From Gillisella vitis (lineage in GTDB: Bacteria > Pseudomonadota > Alphaproteobacteria > Rhizobiales > Rhizobiaceae), in assembly GCF_014204625.1 (NCBI RefSeq), contig NZ_JACHLU010000006.1, forward strand, positions 1 to 64,000: 64,000 nucleotides of DNA, in the 5' to 3' direction. A program made the translations under genes and the position numbers. The notes under the pieces are model-generated. The model was not told the DNA's origin. It did no database searches and worked only from the letters and a program-made list of their open reading frames with translations. Below are positions 38,122-47,505 of this stretch, piece after piece (the stretch's first letter is position 1; every line of letters begins with the position of its first letter).

Positions 38122-38574
38122 ATGCCCATCATTCGCCCCGAAGATGCCAAATATGAGCAAGAGACCGGCGAAGGCATCAACGCTGAACTTGGCCCTTACG
38201 AAGCTCGCCTTCTCTCCGACGCAGGCGGTTTGACGCAATTCGGAGCCTTTGTCGAAACCCTTCCTCCCGGCTCCCGTTCATCCCACAAGCATTGGCATGA
38301 GCAGGAAGATGAGTTTATCTACATGCTCTCTGGTATCGCCACCCTGCACGAGGGCGACACCATCACCGACATGCACCCCGGCGACGCCGCCACATTCAAG
38401 GCAGGCGTGGCCCTTGGCCACTGCCTTGAGAACCGTTCAACACAGGACTGTACCTATCTGGTTGTCGGCACCCGATCCCCCAATGACGTGGTGCATTACG
38501 CCGACAAGGACATGCTGCTGACCAAGGTGAATTTTGAAAAGATCAGGACGGATAAGGCGGGGAAACAGAATTGA
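38122..38574 (+). CDS. Cupin-domain protein
   Basis: A 150-aa single-domain cupin. Motif 1 GSRSSHKHWHEQEDEFIYMLSG contains the His/Glu metal set, motif 2 is PGDAATFKAG...GHCLENRS. Possibly an isomerase, a dioxygenase or a sensor; the family does not decide. Directly follows the MerR gene and ends before the restriction cassette. Confidence 0.85.
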   Translation: MPIIRPEDAKYEQETGEGINAELGPYEARLLSDAGGLTQFGAFVETLPPGSRSSHKHWHEQEDEFIYMLSGIATLHEGDTITDMHPGDAATFKAGVALGHCLENRSTQDCTYLVVGTRSPNDVVHYADKDMLLTKVNFEKIRTDKAGKQN

Positions 38575-38665
38575 CCTGAGTCAATAAACCGAGCAGCACT
38601 GATGCGCTGCATTTGCATCTACCTCGATTTTGTTATGCTCTCCAAGCGCATATTATTTATATCAT

Positions 38666-39895
38666 CTATATCTGCCGTGCCTGCACAAGCCCGATAAACT
38701 CCGAAACCTTCATCAGAGAACTCCTCTGCGAGACCTGATAGGTACCATGCACCCTTTCAGGTAAAACAAGCTGTAGTTTTGATCGCTTCATTTCATCCGT
38801 CTGAGCCACGGAGATTCCTGGCTCAAGTGTCAGAAGGTGCTTTTCTTCAATTCTATCTGCCTCGCTCAACACCTGTCGCCAGCGATCCTTACAGCTTGTT
38901 TTAGCGCCAAGCATTGTAAGCTTCGAAACAGGCCAGGCCGGATTATGATAAGCAGCCTCATCAGGAAACAGAAAATCCGGCCCATTTCGTTTTTCAGTCG
39001 TCGCTTCCCGTCTGTAAAGGATACCGTGACATTTCAAAAGCGCCTCGATATGATTTCCAAGTGCCCAGCCTGCCCGTGATTTCCGCCGATTTTGAACGCT
39101 AAGGGAAAATTTAACGAAATCATCGACATCAGCCTTACCATCCGTGACGAAACCTTTATGAAGCCGGTCAGCCACGATATGACGCTCAAGCGTCATAAAA
39201 AGCCTTTCTTCCAGGTCCATCCATTCAAGAAGCGCCAGATCAGGATCCGCGTTTGCATCAACATCCTGAGCGAGCTGCCGCGTAAAATCAGAAAATTCCT
39301 TTGTTCCAGGAAATTTTGATCCGAACCTGGCAACGATCTTGTCAAGGAACTGATCTTCTGTGGCGATGACTTCGACATTGATCAACTCCAGGATATAACG
39401 GCTGACCAGATCGAGATTACGCCCGCCATATTGACGGTAATCACGCTGCGATATGACATTGTCTGCCGTGAGACCAAGACCAAACAACCATAGAAGCTGC
39501 TGCTCTATTGAGGTTCCATGCGCGCAGAAGAGTGCAACCAGTGATCCACCGCGGGGCATACACAGAAACAGTGTGTCGCCTGATTTGGCTCGATAAACGA
39601 CCTCTTCGGAAGCAGCCGGATAATAAAGCCGATATTCCGGTTCACGATGCGCCTTTCCCTTACGACTGTCATACCATGTGCCGGTCATCGAAAGACTGAC
39701 AGGTGGCTCCTCGTCGCTGAGCCAGACATACGTGACATCAATCTTCGTTTTCTCAGAAGGAGACCCGAGAAAGGCGCGAAAGTCACTAATGCCCTGAAGC
39801 TCATGCCCACGCGATACTTTAGGGTCGATCTCCGTTCCTTTCAGCGTCTTTGCACCAACGCCGACAAAGTAATCTGACAGGCCTCCCTGCTTCAT
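38666..39895 (-). CDS. EcoRII-type restriction endonuclease
   Basis: A 409-aa type II endonuclease with an EcoRII-like architecture: an N-terminal DNA-binding (B3-like) effector region (about 1-150) and a C-terminal catalytic domain. The catalytic core reads GPDFLFPDEAAYHNPAW then LGAKTSCKDRWRQVLSEADRI, matching the EcoRII Tyr, Lys and Arg active-site residues, followed by KHLLTLEPGISVAQTDEM. EcoRII cuts 5' of CCWGG; the same specificity is probable given the Dcm-like methylase beside it. Its ATG overlaps the vsr stop by four bases. Base composition is more AT-rich than the surrounding genes. Confidence 0.93.
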   Translation of the reverse strand: MKQGGLSDYFVGVGAKTLKGTEIDPKVSRGHELQGISDFRAFLGSPSEKTKIDVTYVWLSDEEPPVSLSMTGTWYDSRKGKAHREPEYRLYYPAASEEVVYRAKSGDTLFLCMPRGGSLVALFCAHGTSIEQQLLWLFGLGLTADNVISQRDYRQYGGRNLDLVSRYILELINVEVIATEDQFLDKIVARFGSKFPGTKEFSDFTRQLAQDVDANADPDLALLEWMDLEERLFMTLERHIVADRLHKGFVTDGKADVDDFVKFSLSVQNRRKSRAGWALGNHIEALLKCHGILYRREATTEKRNGPDFLFPDEAAYHNPAWPVSKLTMLGAKTSCKDRWRQVLSEADRIEEKHLLTLEPGISVAQTDEMKRSKLQLVLPERVHGTYQVSQRSSLMKVSEFIGLVQARQI

Positions 39896-40350
39896 AAAAC
39901 CTCCGAACGGATTTGCAAGCTGCCATGACCGGACCTGATCCAGGTTATCGTCCGCTCGATGGTTTCATCAAACCCAAGCTGTCCAGGCCCGCGAAAAGAA
40001 CACTCCCAAATTGTCAGCTGACGCCAGCTCTGCTCAGACAGCTGTGCCATAACCTGCGTATCACGTGTGCGATTACGGTCGATCTTTGCCAGCCAGAATT
40101 CGGTTCTTGTGCCCGGCAGACGGAAAAGAGAACAGTCATGGCCATGCCAGAAGCAACCGTGCACAAAGATAGCGGCGCGATACCTGGGCAGCAACACATC
40201 GGGACAACCAGGCACATCCCGGGCATGAAGCCGAAAGCGGAAGCCTCGGCGATGCAACGCCTTCCGAATGGCAAGTTCGGGCTTTGTGTTTGCACCCCGG
40301 ATCCCGGACATCATCCGACTTCGCGTCTGCTGGTCTACAATATCAGGCAA
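39892..40350 (-). CDS. vsr: Very-short-patch repair endonuclease Vsr
   Basis: A 152-aa nuclease that nicks next to T:G mismatches arising from deamination of 5-methylcytosine. The metal-binding Asp is in VPGCPDVLLPRYRAAIFVHG, followed by CFWHGHDC with zinc-binding Cys and His residues. It overlaps the methylase gene by eight bases and the nuclease gene by four, so all three are translationally coupled. Vsr next to a Dcm-type methylase is the expected pairing. Confidence 0.95.
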   Translation of the reverse strand: MPDIVDQQTRSRMMSGIRGANTKPELAIRKALHRRGFRFRLHARDVPGCPDVLLPRYRAAIFVHGCFWHGHDCSLFRLPGTRTEFWLAKIDRNRTRDTQVMAQLSEQSWRQLTIWECSFRGPGQLGFDETIERTITWIRSGHGSLQIRSEVL

Positions 40351-41590
40351 CGTCTTTAATGTCCTGCGCAGCCATCACCATTGCATTAGCCCGGTTCTCA
40401 AGAATAAAGGGAAGCATTTGTCCTGCGATTGAATGAACCACAGGCGCGACAACAGCGTTTCCAAACTGACGATAGGCCTGAGTATCGGAAACCACGATCT
40501 CAAACGGCTTGCTGCCAGGCTTTTCAAACCCCATAAGACGGGCGCATTCACGCGGTGTCAGACGGCGTGGATTTCTGTCCGTCTGCCGGATCAGAATTTC
40601 CGAACCATCCTTGTGATAGCGGGCCGACAGAGTACGGGCTACATCTTGCGGACCGAAAAGGCCGAATCCGAAGCCGTTGCCAGCAAGACGATGCTTTTCG
40701 GCATAATTCTGGAGATAGGTCCAGAGATGATCCGAGAGCGTGTAGCGGTCCATAACTTTGCCCTCATGGCCGGTCGTAAAGCGCTCATCGGCAGCTTCGC
40801 TGCCATCCTCCGGGTGAAGAACAGAGCGAAGGCAAGGATTATTTTCAAGAGGGGGCAGAATCATCGAATCAAAATCGAATTCATTTTCATCGCGGAAACC
40901 GACGATAAAAATCCGCTCACGATGCTGGGGGACCCAGGCGCGTGCATCGATAATGCGCAGATGAACGTTATACCCCAGATCTTCACGCAGGGTCCGCATT
41001 ATGATCTCAAACGTACGGCCCTTGTCATGGCTTTTCAGGTTTTTGACGTTCTCCAGCAAAAAGGCCTTCGGCCGGTGATGTTGTATGATGCGGGCGACAT
41101 CGAAGAAAAGCGTACCCTGCACATCGCATTGGAAACCATGAGGGCGGTTTAGCGAGTTTTTCTTGGAAACACCTGCAAGCGAAAATGGCTGACAAGGAAA
41201 GCCCGCCAGCAATACATCATGAGCCGGAATATCGGAAGCAGGAATGGCCGTAATGTCACCGGCCAGTTCATGATCAATCTCATAATTTGCGCGATATGTT
41301 TTCTGGGAGAAGACGTCCCACTCTGACGTAAACACACACCTTCCACCAAGCGGCTCAAATGCACGCCTGAAGCCACCAATGCCTGCAAACAGATCAATGA
41401 AAGAAAACATTTCTGCACCAGCCAGCCCCTTTTCGGCGGCCTTTTTACGCAATAGCTCCATAACAGGCTTGCGGGCAGGGATGTTTCCACGTTCCCAACC
41501 GTCAACAGTTCGCTCATCGAGCCCCATCTCGCTGGCAACATCCTGAATGGAGAGGCCTGCCTGCTGTCTGAGTTCGGAAAACGGCGTCAT
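40343..41590 (-). CDS. DNA (cytosine-5) methyltransferase, M.EcoRII/Dcm-like
   Basis: A 415-aa C5 methylase. The N-terminal 50 residues form an XRE-type helix-turn-helix (LSIQDVASEMGLDERTVDGWERG). Then motif I FIDLFAGIGGFRRAFE, motif IV GFPCQPFSLAG (catalytic Cys), motif VI ENVKNL, motif VIII QHRERIFIVGF and motif X QFGNAVVAPVV. The cassette context (EcoRII-type nuclease and Vsr) supports a CCWGG target. The N-terminal HTH could repress its own promoter; a dyad lies at 41630-41647. Confidence 0.95.
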   Translation of the reverse strand: MTPFSELRQQAGLSIQDVASEMGLDERTVDGWERGNIPARKPVMELLRKKAAEKGLAGAEMFSFIDLFAGIGGFRRAFEPLGGRCVFTSEWDVFSQKTYRANYEIDHELAGDITAIPASDIPAHDVLLAGFPCQPFSLAGVSKKNSLNRPHGFQCDVQGTLFFDVARIIQHHRPKAFLLENVKNLKSHDKGRTFEIIMRTLREDLGYNVHLRIIDARAWVPQHRERIFIVGFRDENEFDFDSMILPPLENNPCLRSVLHPEDGSEAADERFTTGHEGKVMDRYTLSDHLWTYLQNYAEKHRLAGNGFGFGLFGPQDVARTLSARYHKDGSEILIRQTDRNPRRLTPRECARLMGFEKPGSKPFEIVVSDTQAYRQFGNAVVAPVVHSIAGQMLPFILENRANAMVMAAQDIKDVA

Positions 41591-41629
41591 GGGAGTCCTT
41601 TCAGCGTGAATCGCTGCAATGCTTATAAC

Positions 41630-41647
41630 ATAGTGCTACGGCACAAT
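41630..41647. promoter_or_regulatory. Candidate autoregulatory dyad upstream of the methylase gene
   Basis: ATAGTGC and GCACAAT flank TACG, an inverted repeat with one mismatch, 40 bases upstream of the methylase start. A T-A-T-A-A stretch nearby (minus strand) could be the -10. Binding by the methylase N-terminal HTH is inference. Confidence 0.4.
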
Positions 41648-41721
41648 ACGGGAGCAAAAAAATACCACCAATGAAATCCAAAGAAATCTCAACTCAGGAG
41701 ACAGAGCAGGATGAAATCAAA

Positions 41722-42915
41722 TCACACCGAAATCCACCCCTCCCCATAGACCACATGCTCCACACCCGTGAACCGTGCCAGCCGCTGCAATTCGGCATCC
41801 AGCTTTTCCAGCCGCCCGCTGGAGGCTTTTACGCCTTTTTCCAGCCATAAGCGCTTCACGTCCAGCGTGCCCGCTTTGCGGTTGGCTTTCATGTCGATGC
41901 GGCCAATCAGCCTATCGCCTTCCAGTAGCGGAAAGACATAATAGCCGTAGTCCCGCTTGGCTTCCGGCACAAACACCTCGATGCGATAGAAAAAACCAAA
42001 CAGCCGCTCCGCCCGCGCCCGGTCGCGGATCAGCGGATCAAACGGGCTGAGAACCCGCACCCGCGCTGGTGGCGCGGGTGCGCTCATGAGTGTGGAAAGA
42101 TGTTCGGCGAGCGCGAAAGAGGGTCTTGGCTTGCCACCGTCCGAGGGGCTGATCATCACCTCTTCCAACTCATCGCGGTGAGCCTCCACCCATTGCTTGG
42201 CCTCTTGCGGACTGACCAAATGCCAGAATGCGGCGATTTCGCCAGAGGTGGCAAAGCCCAGCCGCGTCAATGCCGCGCGGCAGGCCCAGTCCAGAAAGGC
42301 ATCAAAGCTGACATTTGCCGCAAAATATTCAGGAGGGATGCATTTTTCGCTGACATCATAGATTTTCTGAAAATTCTCCCGCCCCGCAATCGTCAATTTG
42401 CCGGTGCGCCAGAGAAATTCCAGCGCGGTTTTGGACGGATGCCAGTTCCACCAGCCGCCGGATTTATGGTCGCCCTCTTTCAACTCCCGCGATAACGCCG
42501 GGCCGCCCTCGACAATCCGCCGATAGGTGTCATCAAAAGCGCTCTCAAAGCCCGGCTCGCGCCATTTGCGCCAGCGCTCCAGAATGCGGCTTTCTTCACG
42601 GGCAAAGCGATGTTTCCAATAGGGAAAAAAGGCCACGGGCAGAATCGAGGCATCGTGGGTCCAATGCTCAAACAGCAGCCGGTCCTGCTCCAGCAACGCC
42701 GTCAAATCCTCCCGCCGATAGGTCTGATTGCGCGAAAACAAAATCTGGTGATGCGCACGCTCGACCGTGCCAATGCTATCCACTTGCACAAAGCCGAGAT
42801 CATCGATCAGCGCCAAAAGCCCTTGCCGTGACAGCGCCTTGCCCGGCGGGTTGCTCAACCCCTGCCGCTCCAGAAAAATCCGCCTTGCCGTTGGGTTGTC
42901 GATCACCTGAGCCAT
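41722..42915 (-). CDS. Winged-helix DNA glycosylase of the AlkZ/YcaQ family
   Basis: About 397 aa from MAQVIDN. The catalytic loop is VQVDSIGTVERAHHQIL with Q44 and D46 in the Q-x-D arrangement of YcaQ, as opposed to the Q-x-Q of antibiotic-cluster AlkZ. Winged-helix repeats make up the rest. YcaQ unhooks interstrand cross-links and removes bulky alkyl lesions. It is next to, but on the far side of an apparent insertion point from, the restriction cassette, so the pairing may be chance. Confidence 0.85.
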   Translation of the reverse strand: MAQVIDNPTARRIFLERQGLSNPPGKALSRQGLLALIDDLGFVQVDSIGTVERAHHQILFSRNQTYRREDLTALLEQDRLLFEHWTHDASILPVAFFPYWKHRFAREESRILERWRKWREPGFESAFDDTYRRIVEGGPALSRELKEGDHKSGGWWNWHPSKTALEFLWRTGKLTIAGRENFQKIYDVSEKCIPPEYFAANVSFDAFLDWACRAALTRLGFATSGEIAAFWHLVSPQEAKQWVEAHRDELEEVMISPSDGGKPRPSFALAEHLSTLMSAPAPPARVRVLSPFDPLIRDRARAERLFGFFYRIEVFVPEAKRDYGYYVFPLLEGDRLIGRIDMKANRKAGTLDVKRLWLEKGVKASSGRLEKLDAELQRLARFTGVEHVVYGEGWISV

Positions 42916-42999
42916 AGCGCGACGATAAGCAATGTTCACTCTTTGTTCAAGAGAAAAATTCAACCCTCTGGCGCATTTGGCCAAAGGGTTGAAAGGTCT

Positions 43000-43956
43000 T
43001 TACCTGCGCTCATCGACCGCCTTTGCGATCACGCACAGCAGCTCAAACATCATGGTGGCACCAGCAATGGCGGTCATACCACCAACATCAAAGGGAGGGG
43101 CGACTTCCACCACATCGGCACCGACAATATTGACACCATCCAGCAGCCGCACCATCGCCTGCGCCTCGCGGGTGAGAAACCCGCCGATTTCCGGCGTGCC
43201 AGTTCCGGGAGCCATGGAGGGATCGATGCTGTCAATGTCAAAGCTGACATAGGTTGCACCATCGCCCGCAATGGCGCGGGCTTCCGCCATCACATCGTCT
43301 GGGCCACGGCGGGTAAACTCTTCCATATAAATGATGCGAATGCCCTGTTCTTTGGCCCAGTCATGCTCATCGGCGCTATAGAGCGAGCTGCGAATGCCGA
43401 TCTGCACCGTGCGCTTCGGGTCCAGCAGGCCTTCTTCAATGGCGCGACGGAACGGGGTGCCGTGGGTATAACGCTGACCGCCAAAATAGCTGTCATTGGT
43501 ATCGGAATGGGCATCGAAATGAATGAGACCCACGGGCCGCGACTTTGCCACCGCCCGCAGCACCGGCAGGGTGGTCAGATGATCGCCGCCGCCGATCAGG
43601 GGAATGGCACCAGCCTCCAGAATGGCAGCAATGCCCTCTTCCATTTGGCGAAGCGCCAGCATCAAATCAATCGGATTAACGGTGAGATCACCGACATCAG
43701 CGACATTGGCCAGACGATACGGCTCGATTTTCGAGACATGATGCACGCGGCGCATCAGGCTGGATTGATTGCGCAATTCGCGCGGACCATGGCGGGCACC
43801 GGCGCGATTGGTGGTGCCGCCATCCCATGGAATACCGACAAGAGCAATATCCAGCCCGTGCGCTGAGGTGACAAGCGGCAGGCGCATGAACGTGGCAGGA
43901 CCGGCAAAACGAGGAATGATGCCAGCATCAACGGGTTGATGAAAATCTGAGGTCAA
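43000..43956 (-). CDS. speB: Agmatinase (ureohydrolase family)
   Basis: About 318 aa. The dinuclear manganese motifs are present: IGGGDHLTTLPVL, HFDAHSDTNDSY and SFDIDSIDPSMAPGTGTPE. Agmatinase makes putrescine and urea from agmatine; guanidinobutyrase or related activity cannot be excluded. I prefer a TTG start at 43956, which follows AAGGAG; an upstream ATG at 43989 has no RBS. Confidence 0.87.
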   Translation of the reverse strand: MTSDFHQPVDAGIIPRFAGPATFMRLPLVTSAHGLDIALVGIPWDGGTTNRAGARHGPRELRNQSSLMRRVHHVSKIEPYRLANVADVGDLTVNPIDLMLALRQMEEGIAAILEAGAIPLIGGGDHLTTLPVLRAVAKSRPVGLIHFDAHSDTNDSYFGGQRYTHGTPFRRAIEEGLLDPKRTVQIGIRSSLYSADEHDWAKEQGIRIIYMEEFTRRGPDDVMAEARAIAGDGATYVSFDIDSIDPSMAPGTGTPEIGGFLTREAQAMVRLLDGVNIVGADVVEVAPPFDVGGMTAIAGATMMFELLCVIAKAVDERR

Positions 43957-44142
43957 AATTCGGCTCCTTGGGAGGGACGGAAACGCCATAGTGCATCGAT
44001 CCAAACGAAAGATTCATCTGTGTTTGGATCGATGCCATAGGAGCAAAGGATGCGGCATCTGTAAACCTCAAAACATGGTACTTCCCTTTATGCCCGCGCC
44101 CGGTATAGAACCCTCTTGCAACACAATAAGGATATTTGCATC

Positions 44143-44823
44143 GTGCAAATCGACTTTGAACAGGCCGGAGTGGTTTTTGATGGCCGCCTGGCGCTGGAAC
44201 CATTGACCCTGTCGCTCACCGAACGCCGCATTGGCGTGATTGGCCTGAATGGGTCTGGGAAATCCACATTTGCAAGACTTATCAATGGCCTGACTAAGCC
44301 AACCGAAGGCCGTGTGACGCTGGATGGACTGGACACGGTCAAAGACGCCAAAGCCGTGCTGTCGCTCACCGGCTTCATCTTTCAAAACCCGGCAAACCAG
44401 ATCATCCTGCCGCTGGTGGGGGATGATATTGCCATGGGGCCAAAGGCCCGCGGCCTCAAAGGGGCAGCCCTTGAGGCGGCAATTGCCCCTGTCGTGGAAC
44501 GACTGGGCATTGCCCCCCTGCTTGCGCGACGCCCCCATGAACTCTCGGGCGGAGAGCTGCAACTGGCGGCCCTTGCCGCTGTGCTGGTGACAAAGCCGAA
44601 ACTGGTGATTTTTGACGAGCCAACCAATCAGCTGGACCTGCGAAACCACGCGCGGGTGGTCCGCACCATTCACACGCTGGATGAGCAAGCGCTGGTGATC
44701 AGCCATGACCTGGAGCTTGTTGCCAGTTTTGATCGGGTTCTGGTGTTTGATCAGGCCCGATTGGTGTTTGATGGCGACGCCGGTGAGGCAACCGCCTTTT
44801 ATCAGGATCTGGCAATATGCTGA
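44143..44823 (+). CDS. bioM: Biotin ECF transporter ATPase BioM
   Basis: A 226-aa ABC ATPase: Walker A GLNGSGKST, Q-loop FQNPANQI, signature LSGGE, Walker B LVIFDEPTNQLDL and switch His in VISHDLEL. With BioN and BioY it takes up biotin. GTG start (44143) after AAGGATATT; a longer ATG start at 44116 is possible. It overlaps bioN by seven bases. Confidence 0.92.
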   Translation: MQIDFEQAGVVFDGRLALEPLTLSLTERRIGVIGLNGSGKSTFARLINGLTKPTEGRVTLDGLDTVKDAKAVLSLTGFIFQNPANQIILPLVGDDIAMGPKARGLKGAALEAAIAPVVERLGIAPLLARRPHELSGGELQLAALAAVLVTKPKLVIFDEPTNQLDLRNHARVVRTIHTLDEQALVISHDLELVASFDRVLVFDQARLVFDGDAGEATAFYQDLAIC

Positions 44824-45422
44824 CAAGCCTGTATATCGACGGCAACACCCTCTTTCACCGACTGTCAGCCACGGCAAAACTGGCCTTGCTGCTGGCGGTG
44901 GGCATTGTGCTGGCGTTTACGCCCTTGGTGCAGGTGCAGGCTTTGGCGGCGCTGGTGTGTGGCTTGATCTATCTGCGCCTTGGCCTTGGCATGAAAAAGT
45001 CCTTTAAGCGCCTTCGCCCGGTTCTGATCACCATTCTTCTGTTTGCCATCATCAATGCCATTGTGCTTACGCCATTTGCGGCGCTCGTCAGCAGCCTTCG
45101 GCTTGTCGCTGTGGTTTTTCTGGCCGCCACCATCACCGCCACCACCAGCATCAACGCCTTCATGGAAGCGCTGACAGCTCTTCTTGCGCCGCTGGAGCGG
45201 CTTGGCCTGCTAAAGGCGGCAGATGTCAGCCTCGCGCTGGGGCTTGTGCTGCGGTTTGTGCCCGATATTGCCCATCGCTATCAGGCCCTGAAAGATGCCC
45301 ATCTGGCGCGGGGATTGCCGGTGCGGCCGCTGAAAATGATCGGCCCGCTGATCATTCTTACCCTGAAGGAAGCAGATTCTATCGCCGACGCTATTGACGC
45401 GCGCGACATTCGCAGTCAGTAA
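44817..45422 (+). CDS. bioN: Biotin ECF transporter T component BioN
   Basis: A 201-aa membrane protein of the CbiQ/EcfT family with about five helices and the coupling motif ALKDAHLARGLP (an A-R-G box that contacts the ATPase). It lies between the BioM and BioY genes. Confidence 0.92.
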   Translation: MLTSLYIDGNTLFHRLSATAKLALLLAVGIVLAFTPLVQVQALAALVCGLIYLRLGLGMKKSFKRLRPVLITILLFAIINAIVLTPFAALVSSLRLVAVVFLAATITATTSINAFMEALTALLAPLERLGLLKAADVSLALGLVLRFVPDIAHRYQALKDAHLARGLPVRPLKMIGPLIILTLKEADSIADAIDARDIRSQ

Positions 45423-45430
45423 ATTGAAAT

Positions 45431-45440
45431 AATCTATAAA
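45431..45440. promoter_or_regulatory. BioR-like operator before bioY
   Basis: TAATCTATAA matches the alphaproteobacterial BioR consensus TTATCTATAA at nine of ten positions and lies 36 bases before bioY, between bioN and bioY. BioR represses biotin genes when biotin is ample. Its presence inside the operon suggests that bioY has its own promoter. Confidence 0.55.
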
Positions 45441-45475
45441 CTGAAAAACTATCAATTGCTGACGGGAGCTGCCTT

Positions 45476-46039
45476 ATGAACACCAGAGACCTCGTTCTCA
45501 TCGCCTTGTTTACCGCCATCATCATTGTGCTGGGGCTGATCCCGCCGGTGACGCTGGGCTTCATTCCGGTGCCTATCACGGCGCAATCCATGGGCGTCAT
45601 GCTGGCGGGCTGCATTCTGGGTGCAAAACGCGGCGCGCTGTCCTACGCGCTGCTGGTGGTGCTGGTGGCCATGGGCCTGCCGGTTCTGGCAGGCGGCAAT
45701 GGCGGGCTGCATGTGCTGATGGGCGTCACCGGCGGCTATATTTACGGCTGGATTTTTGGCAGCTTTGTCACTGGCCTGCTGGCAGAAAAACTGGTCAAAC
45801 CGGGCCAATCGGCCCTGCACCAGAGCGTGGGCTTTTTTCTCGCCAGCATTGTTGGCGGCATTGGCGTGGTCTATGCCATCGGAATGCCATGGGTAACCAT
45901 GGTGACAGGAACCCCGTTTGACAAGGTTCTGATCGGCTCACTCGCCTTTATCCCCGGCGATCTGATCAAGGCCGCCATCGCCACGCTTGCCGCCCGCGCC
46001 GTTATGGTCGGCTATCCGCTGTTGCCAAAGCGGGCTTGA
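45476..46039 (+). CDS. bioY: Biotin transporter S component BioY
   Basis: A 187-aa integral membrane protein with six helices. VTLGFIPVPITAQSMGVMLAG and the biotin-binding GGYIYGWIFGSFVTGLLAE are typical of BioY. It can bind biotin alone or with the BioMN energy module. AGGGAGC-like RBS at CGGGAGC precedes the ATG. Confidence 0.95.
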   Translation: MNTRDLVLIALFTAIIIVLGLIPPVTLGFIPVPITAQSMGVMLAGCILGAKRGALSYALLVVLVAMGLPVLAGGNGGLHVLMGVTGGYIYGWIFGSFVTGLLAEKLVKPGQSALHQSVGFFLASIVGGIGVVYAIGMPWVTMVTGTPFDKVLIGSLAFIPGDLIKAAIATLAARAVMVGYPLLPKRA

Positions 46040-46045
46040 ACAGGC

Positions 46046-46447
46046 TCAAGGCAAATATTGATAAAGCCAGTCACGCAAGACCTCCGGCAGGGCCACTGGC
46101 TCTGCCGTTTCAGGGTTCACGGCTGTCCAGATGATTTCAAGGTCAGCGGCGCGGGTTCTGTTGCAATCAACGGCAATGGCAAAGCCCGCTGACTTGCCGC
46201 CGATTTTATCGACGCTGACGGTGAAACGCACAAGGTCGCCGGGCTTGAGGGCGTCATACAGACGACATTCGAATTTTGTGGGGCGAAAATCCGGCTCGAC
46301 CTCCATCTGCGGCCGCGCCTGCCAAAAATGCGCCAACGCCTCTTCCGAAAGAGCCAGAAGGGCGCTGTTGTTGATGCGCCCTGTCATGCCTGCATCGCGC
46401 AGGCCAACAACTGTGTCCATGACATCATTGCGCTCTTTTTTGGCCAT
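46046..46447 (-). CDS. Acyl-CoA thioesterase (hotdog fold)
   Basis: A 133-aa YbgC/4-hydroxybenzoyl-CoA-thioesterase-like protein. The pattern RINNSALLALSEEALAHFW corresponds to the hotdog N-terminal helix, and KFECRLYDALKPGDLVRFTVSV and WTAVNPETAEPVALPEVL follow. The usual catalytic Asp (in D-x-x-G-H) is not obvious; GLRDAGMTGRINN stands in its place. Substrate unknown. A GGGGGAG precedes the ATG. Confidence 0.72.
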   Translation of the reverse strand: MAKKERNDVMDTVVGLRDAGMTGRINNSALLALSEEALAHFWQARPQMEVEPDFRPTKFECRLYDALKPGDLVRFTVSVDKIGGKSAGFAIAVDCNRTRAADLEIIWTAVNPETAEPVALPEVLRDWLYQYLP

Positions 46448-46567
46448 ATCAGCTCCCCCTTGCCTGTCAGTCGACTATGAAGACCAAAAGCATACACTGC
46501 AAGGCTGGACCACGGCCCCTTGCAGAGATAAAACCCACCATGACAGACCATGGCACAAGGATCTCCC

Positions 46568-47503
46568 ATGACCACACGGCTCTATGAAAATCCACTGTTT
46601 CTGGAACACAACACGCCAAAAGGTCATCCTGAGCGGGCCGACCGCCTGCGCTCGCTCAACATTGCGCTGGAGCATCCGAACTTTGCCGCCCTTGAGCGCA
46701 GGCAGGCCCCGCAGGCCAATGAAGATGTGGTGATGCTGGCCCACCCGGAAGAGCATTTTATCGCCGTCATGCGGCAAATCCCGGAAGAGGAAGACCAGAT
46801 CAACCAGTTGGAGGCCGATACTTACGCCTCGCAAAAGAGCCTGCAATGTGCGCTGACAGCCATTGGCGGGGCCATGGCCGGTGTGGATGATGTGATGACC
46901 GGCAAGGCCGACAATGTGTTTGTGGCAGGCCGCCCACCCGGCCACCATGCCGAAAAAAGCAAGGCCATGGGCTTTTGCCTGTTTAACACGGTGGCCATTG
47001 CCGCCCGCTATGCGCAAACTGTGCATGGTGTTGAGCGCGTGGCGATTGTCGATTGGGATGTGCACCATGGCAATGGCACACAGGATATTTTCTGGGATGA
47101 TCCTTCGGTGCTGTTCTGTTCCACCCACCAGATGCCGCTCTATCCATGGACCGGCAAAAAAGACGAGACGGGTGCGCACAACACCATTGTCAATGCGCCG
47201 CTGTCTGAAAATTCCGGCTCCGATCATTTCCGCGAGGCGTTCAAATCACGCATATTGACCGCCTTGAATGATTTTTCGCCAGACCTGATCCTGATTTCGG
47301 CAGGCTTTGATGCCCATCACCGCGACCCCTTGGCGCAGATCAATCTGGTGGGCGAGGATTTTGACTGGGCAACCGGCCGATTGATGGAAGTGGCCGACCG
47401 TTTTGCCAAAAACCGGGTCGTCAGCCTGCTGGAAGGCGGCTATGATCTGGAAGGACTGGCCGAATCGGCTGGCCTGCATATTTCGAGATTGATGAAGGGT
47501 TGA
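46568..47503 (+). CDS. Histone-deacetylase-like zinc amidohydrolase
   Basis: About 311 aa. Zinc and catalytic residues are in [37 protein letters not shown] and [18 protein letters not shown], and the GGYD near the end is present, so it should be an active class II HDAC-like enzyme. Bacterial members act on acetylpolyamines or acetylated proteins. Start taken at 46568 (AAGGA upstream); an ATG 18 bases earlier also reads in frame. xseB follows two bases after the stop. Confidence 0.92.
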   Translation: MTTRLYENPLFLEHNTPKGHPERADRLRSLNIALEHPNFAALERRQAPQANEDVVMLAHPEEHFIAVMRQIPEEEDQINQLEADTYASQKSLQCALTAIGGAMAGVDDVMTGKADNVFVAGRPPGHHAEKSKAMGFCLFNTVAIAARYAQTVHGVERVAIVDWDVHHGNGTQDIFWDDPSVLFCSTHQMPLYPWTGKKDETGAHNTIVNAPLSENSGSDHFREAFKSRILTALNDFSPDLILISAGFDAHHRDPLAQINLVGEDFDWATGRLMEVADRFAKNRVVSLLEGGYDLEGLAESAGLHISRLMKG

Positions 47504-47505
47504 GT

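Noticed and set aside
41722..42915. A joint DNA-defence unit of the restriction cassette with the AlkZ/YcaQ-type glycosylase
   Set aside because: The genes are 130 bases apart with no overlap, base composition changes between them, and YcaQ-type genes are common without restriction systems. Treated as chance neighbours.
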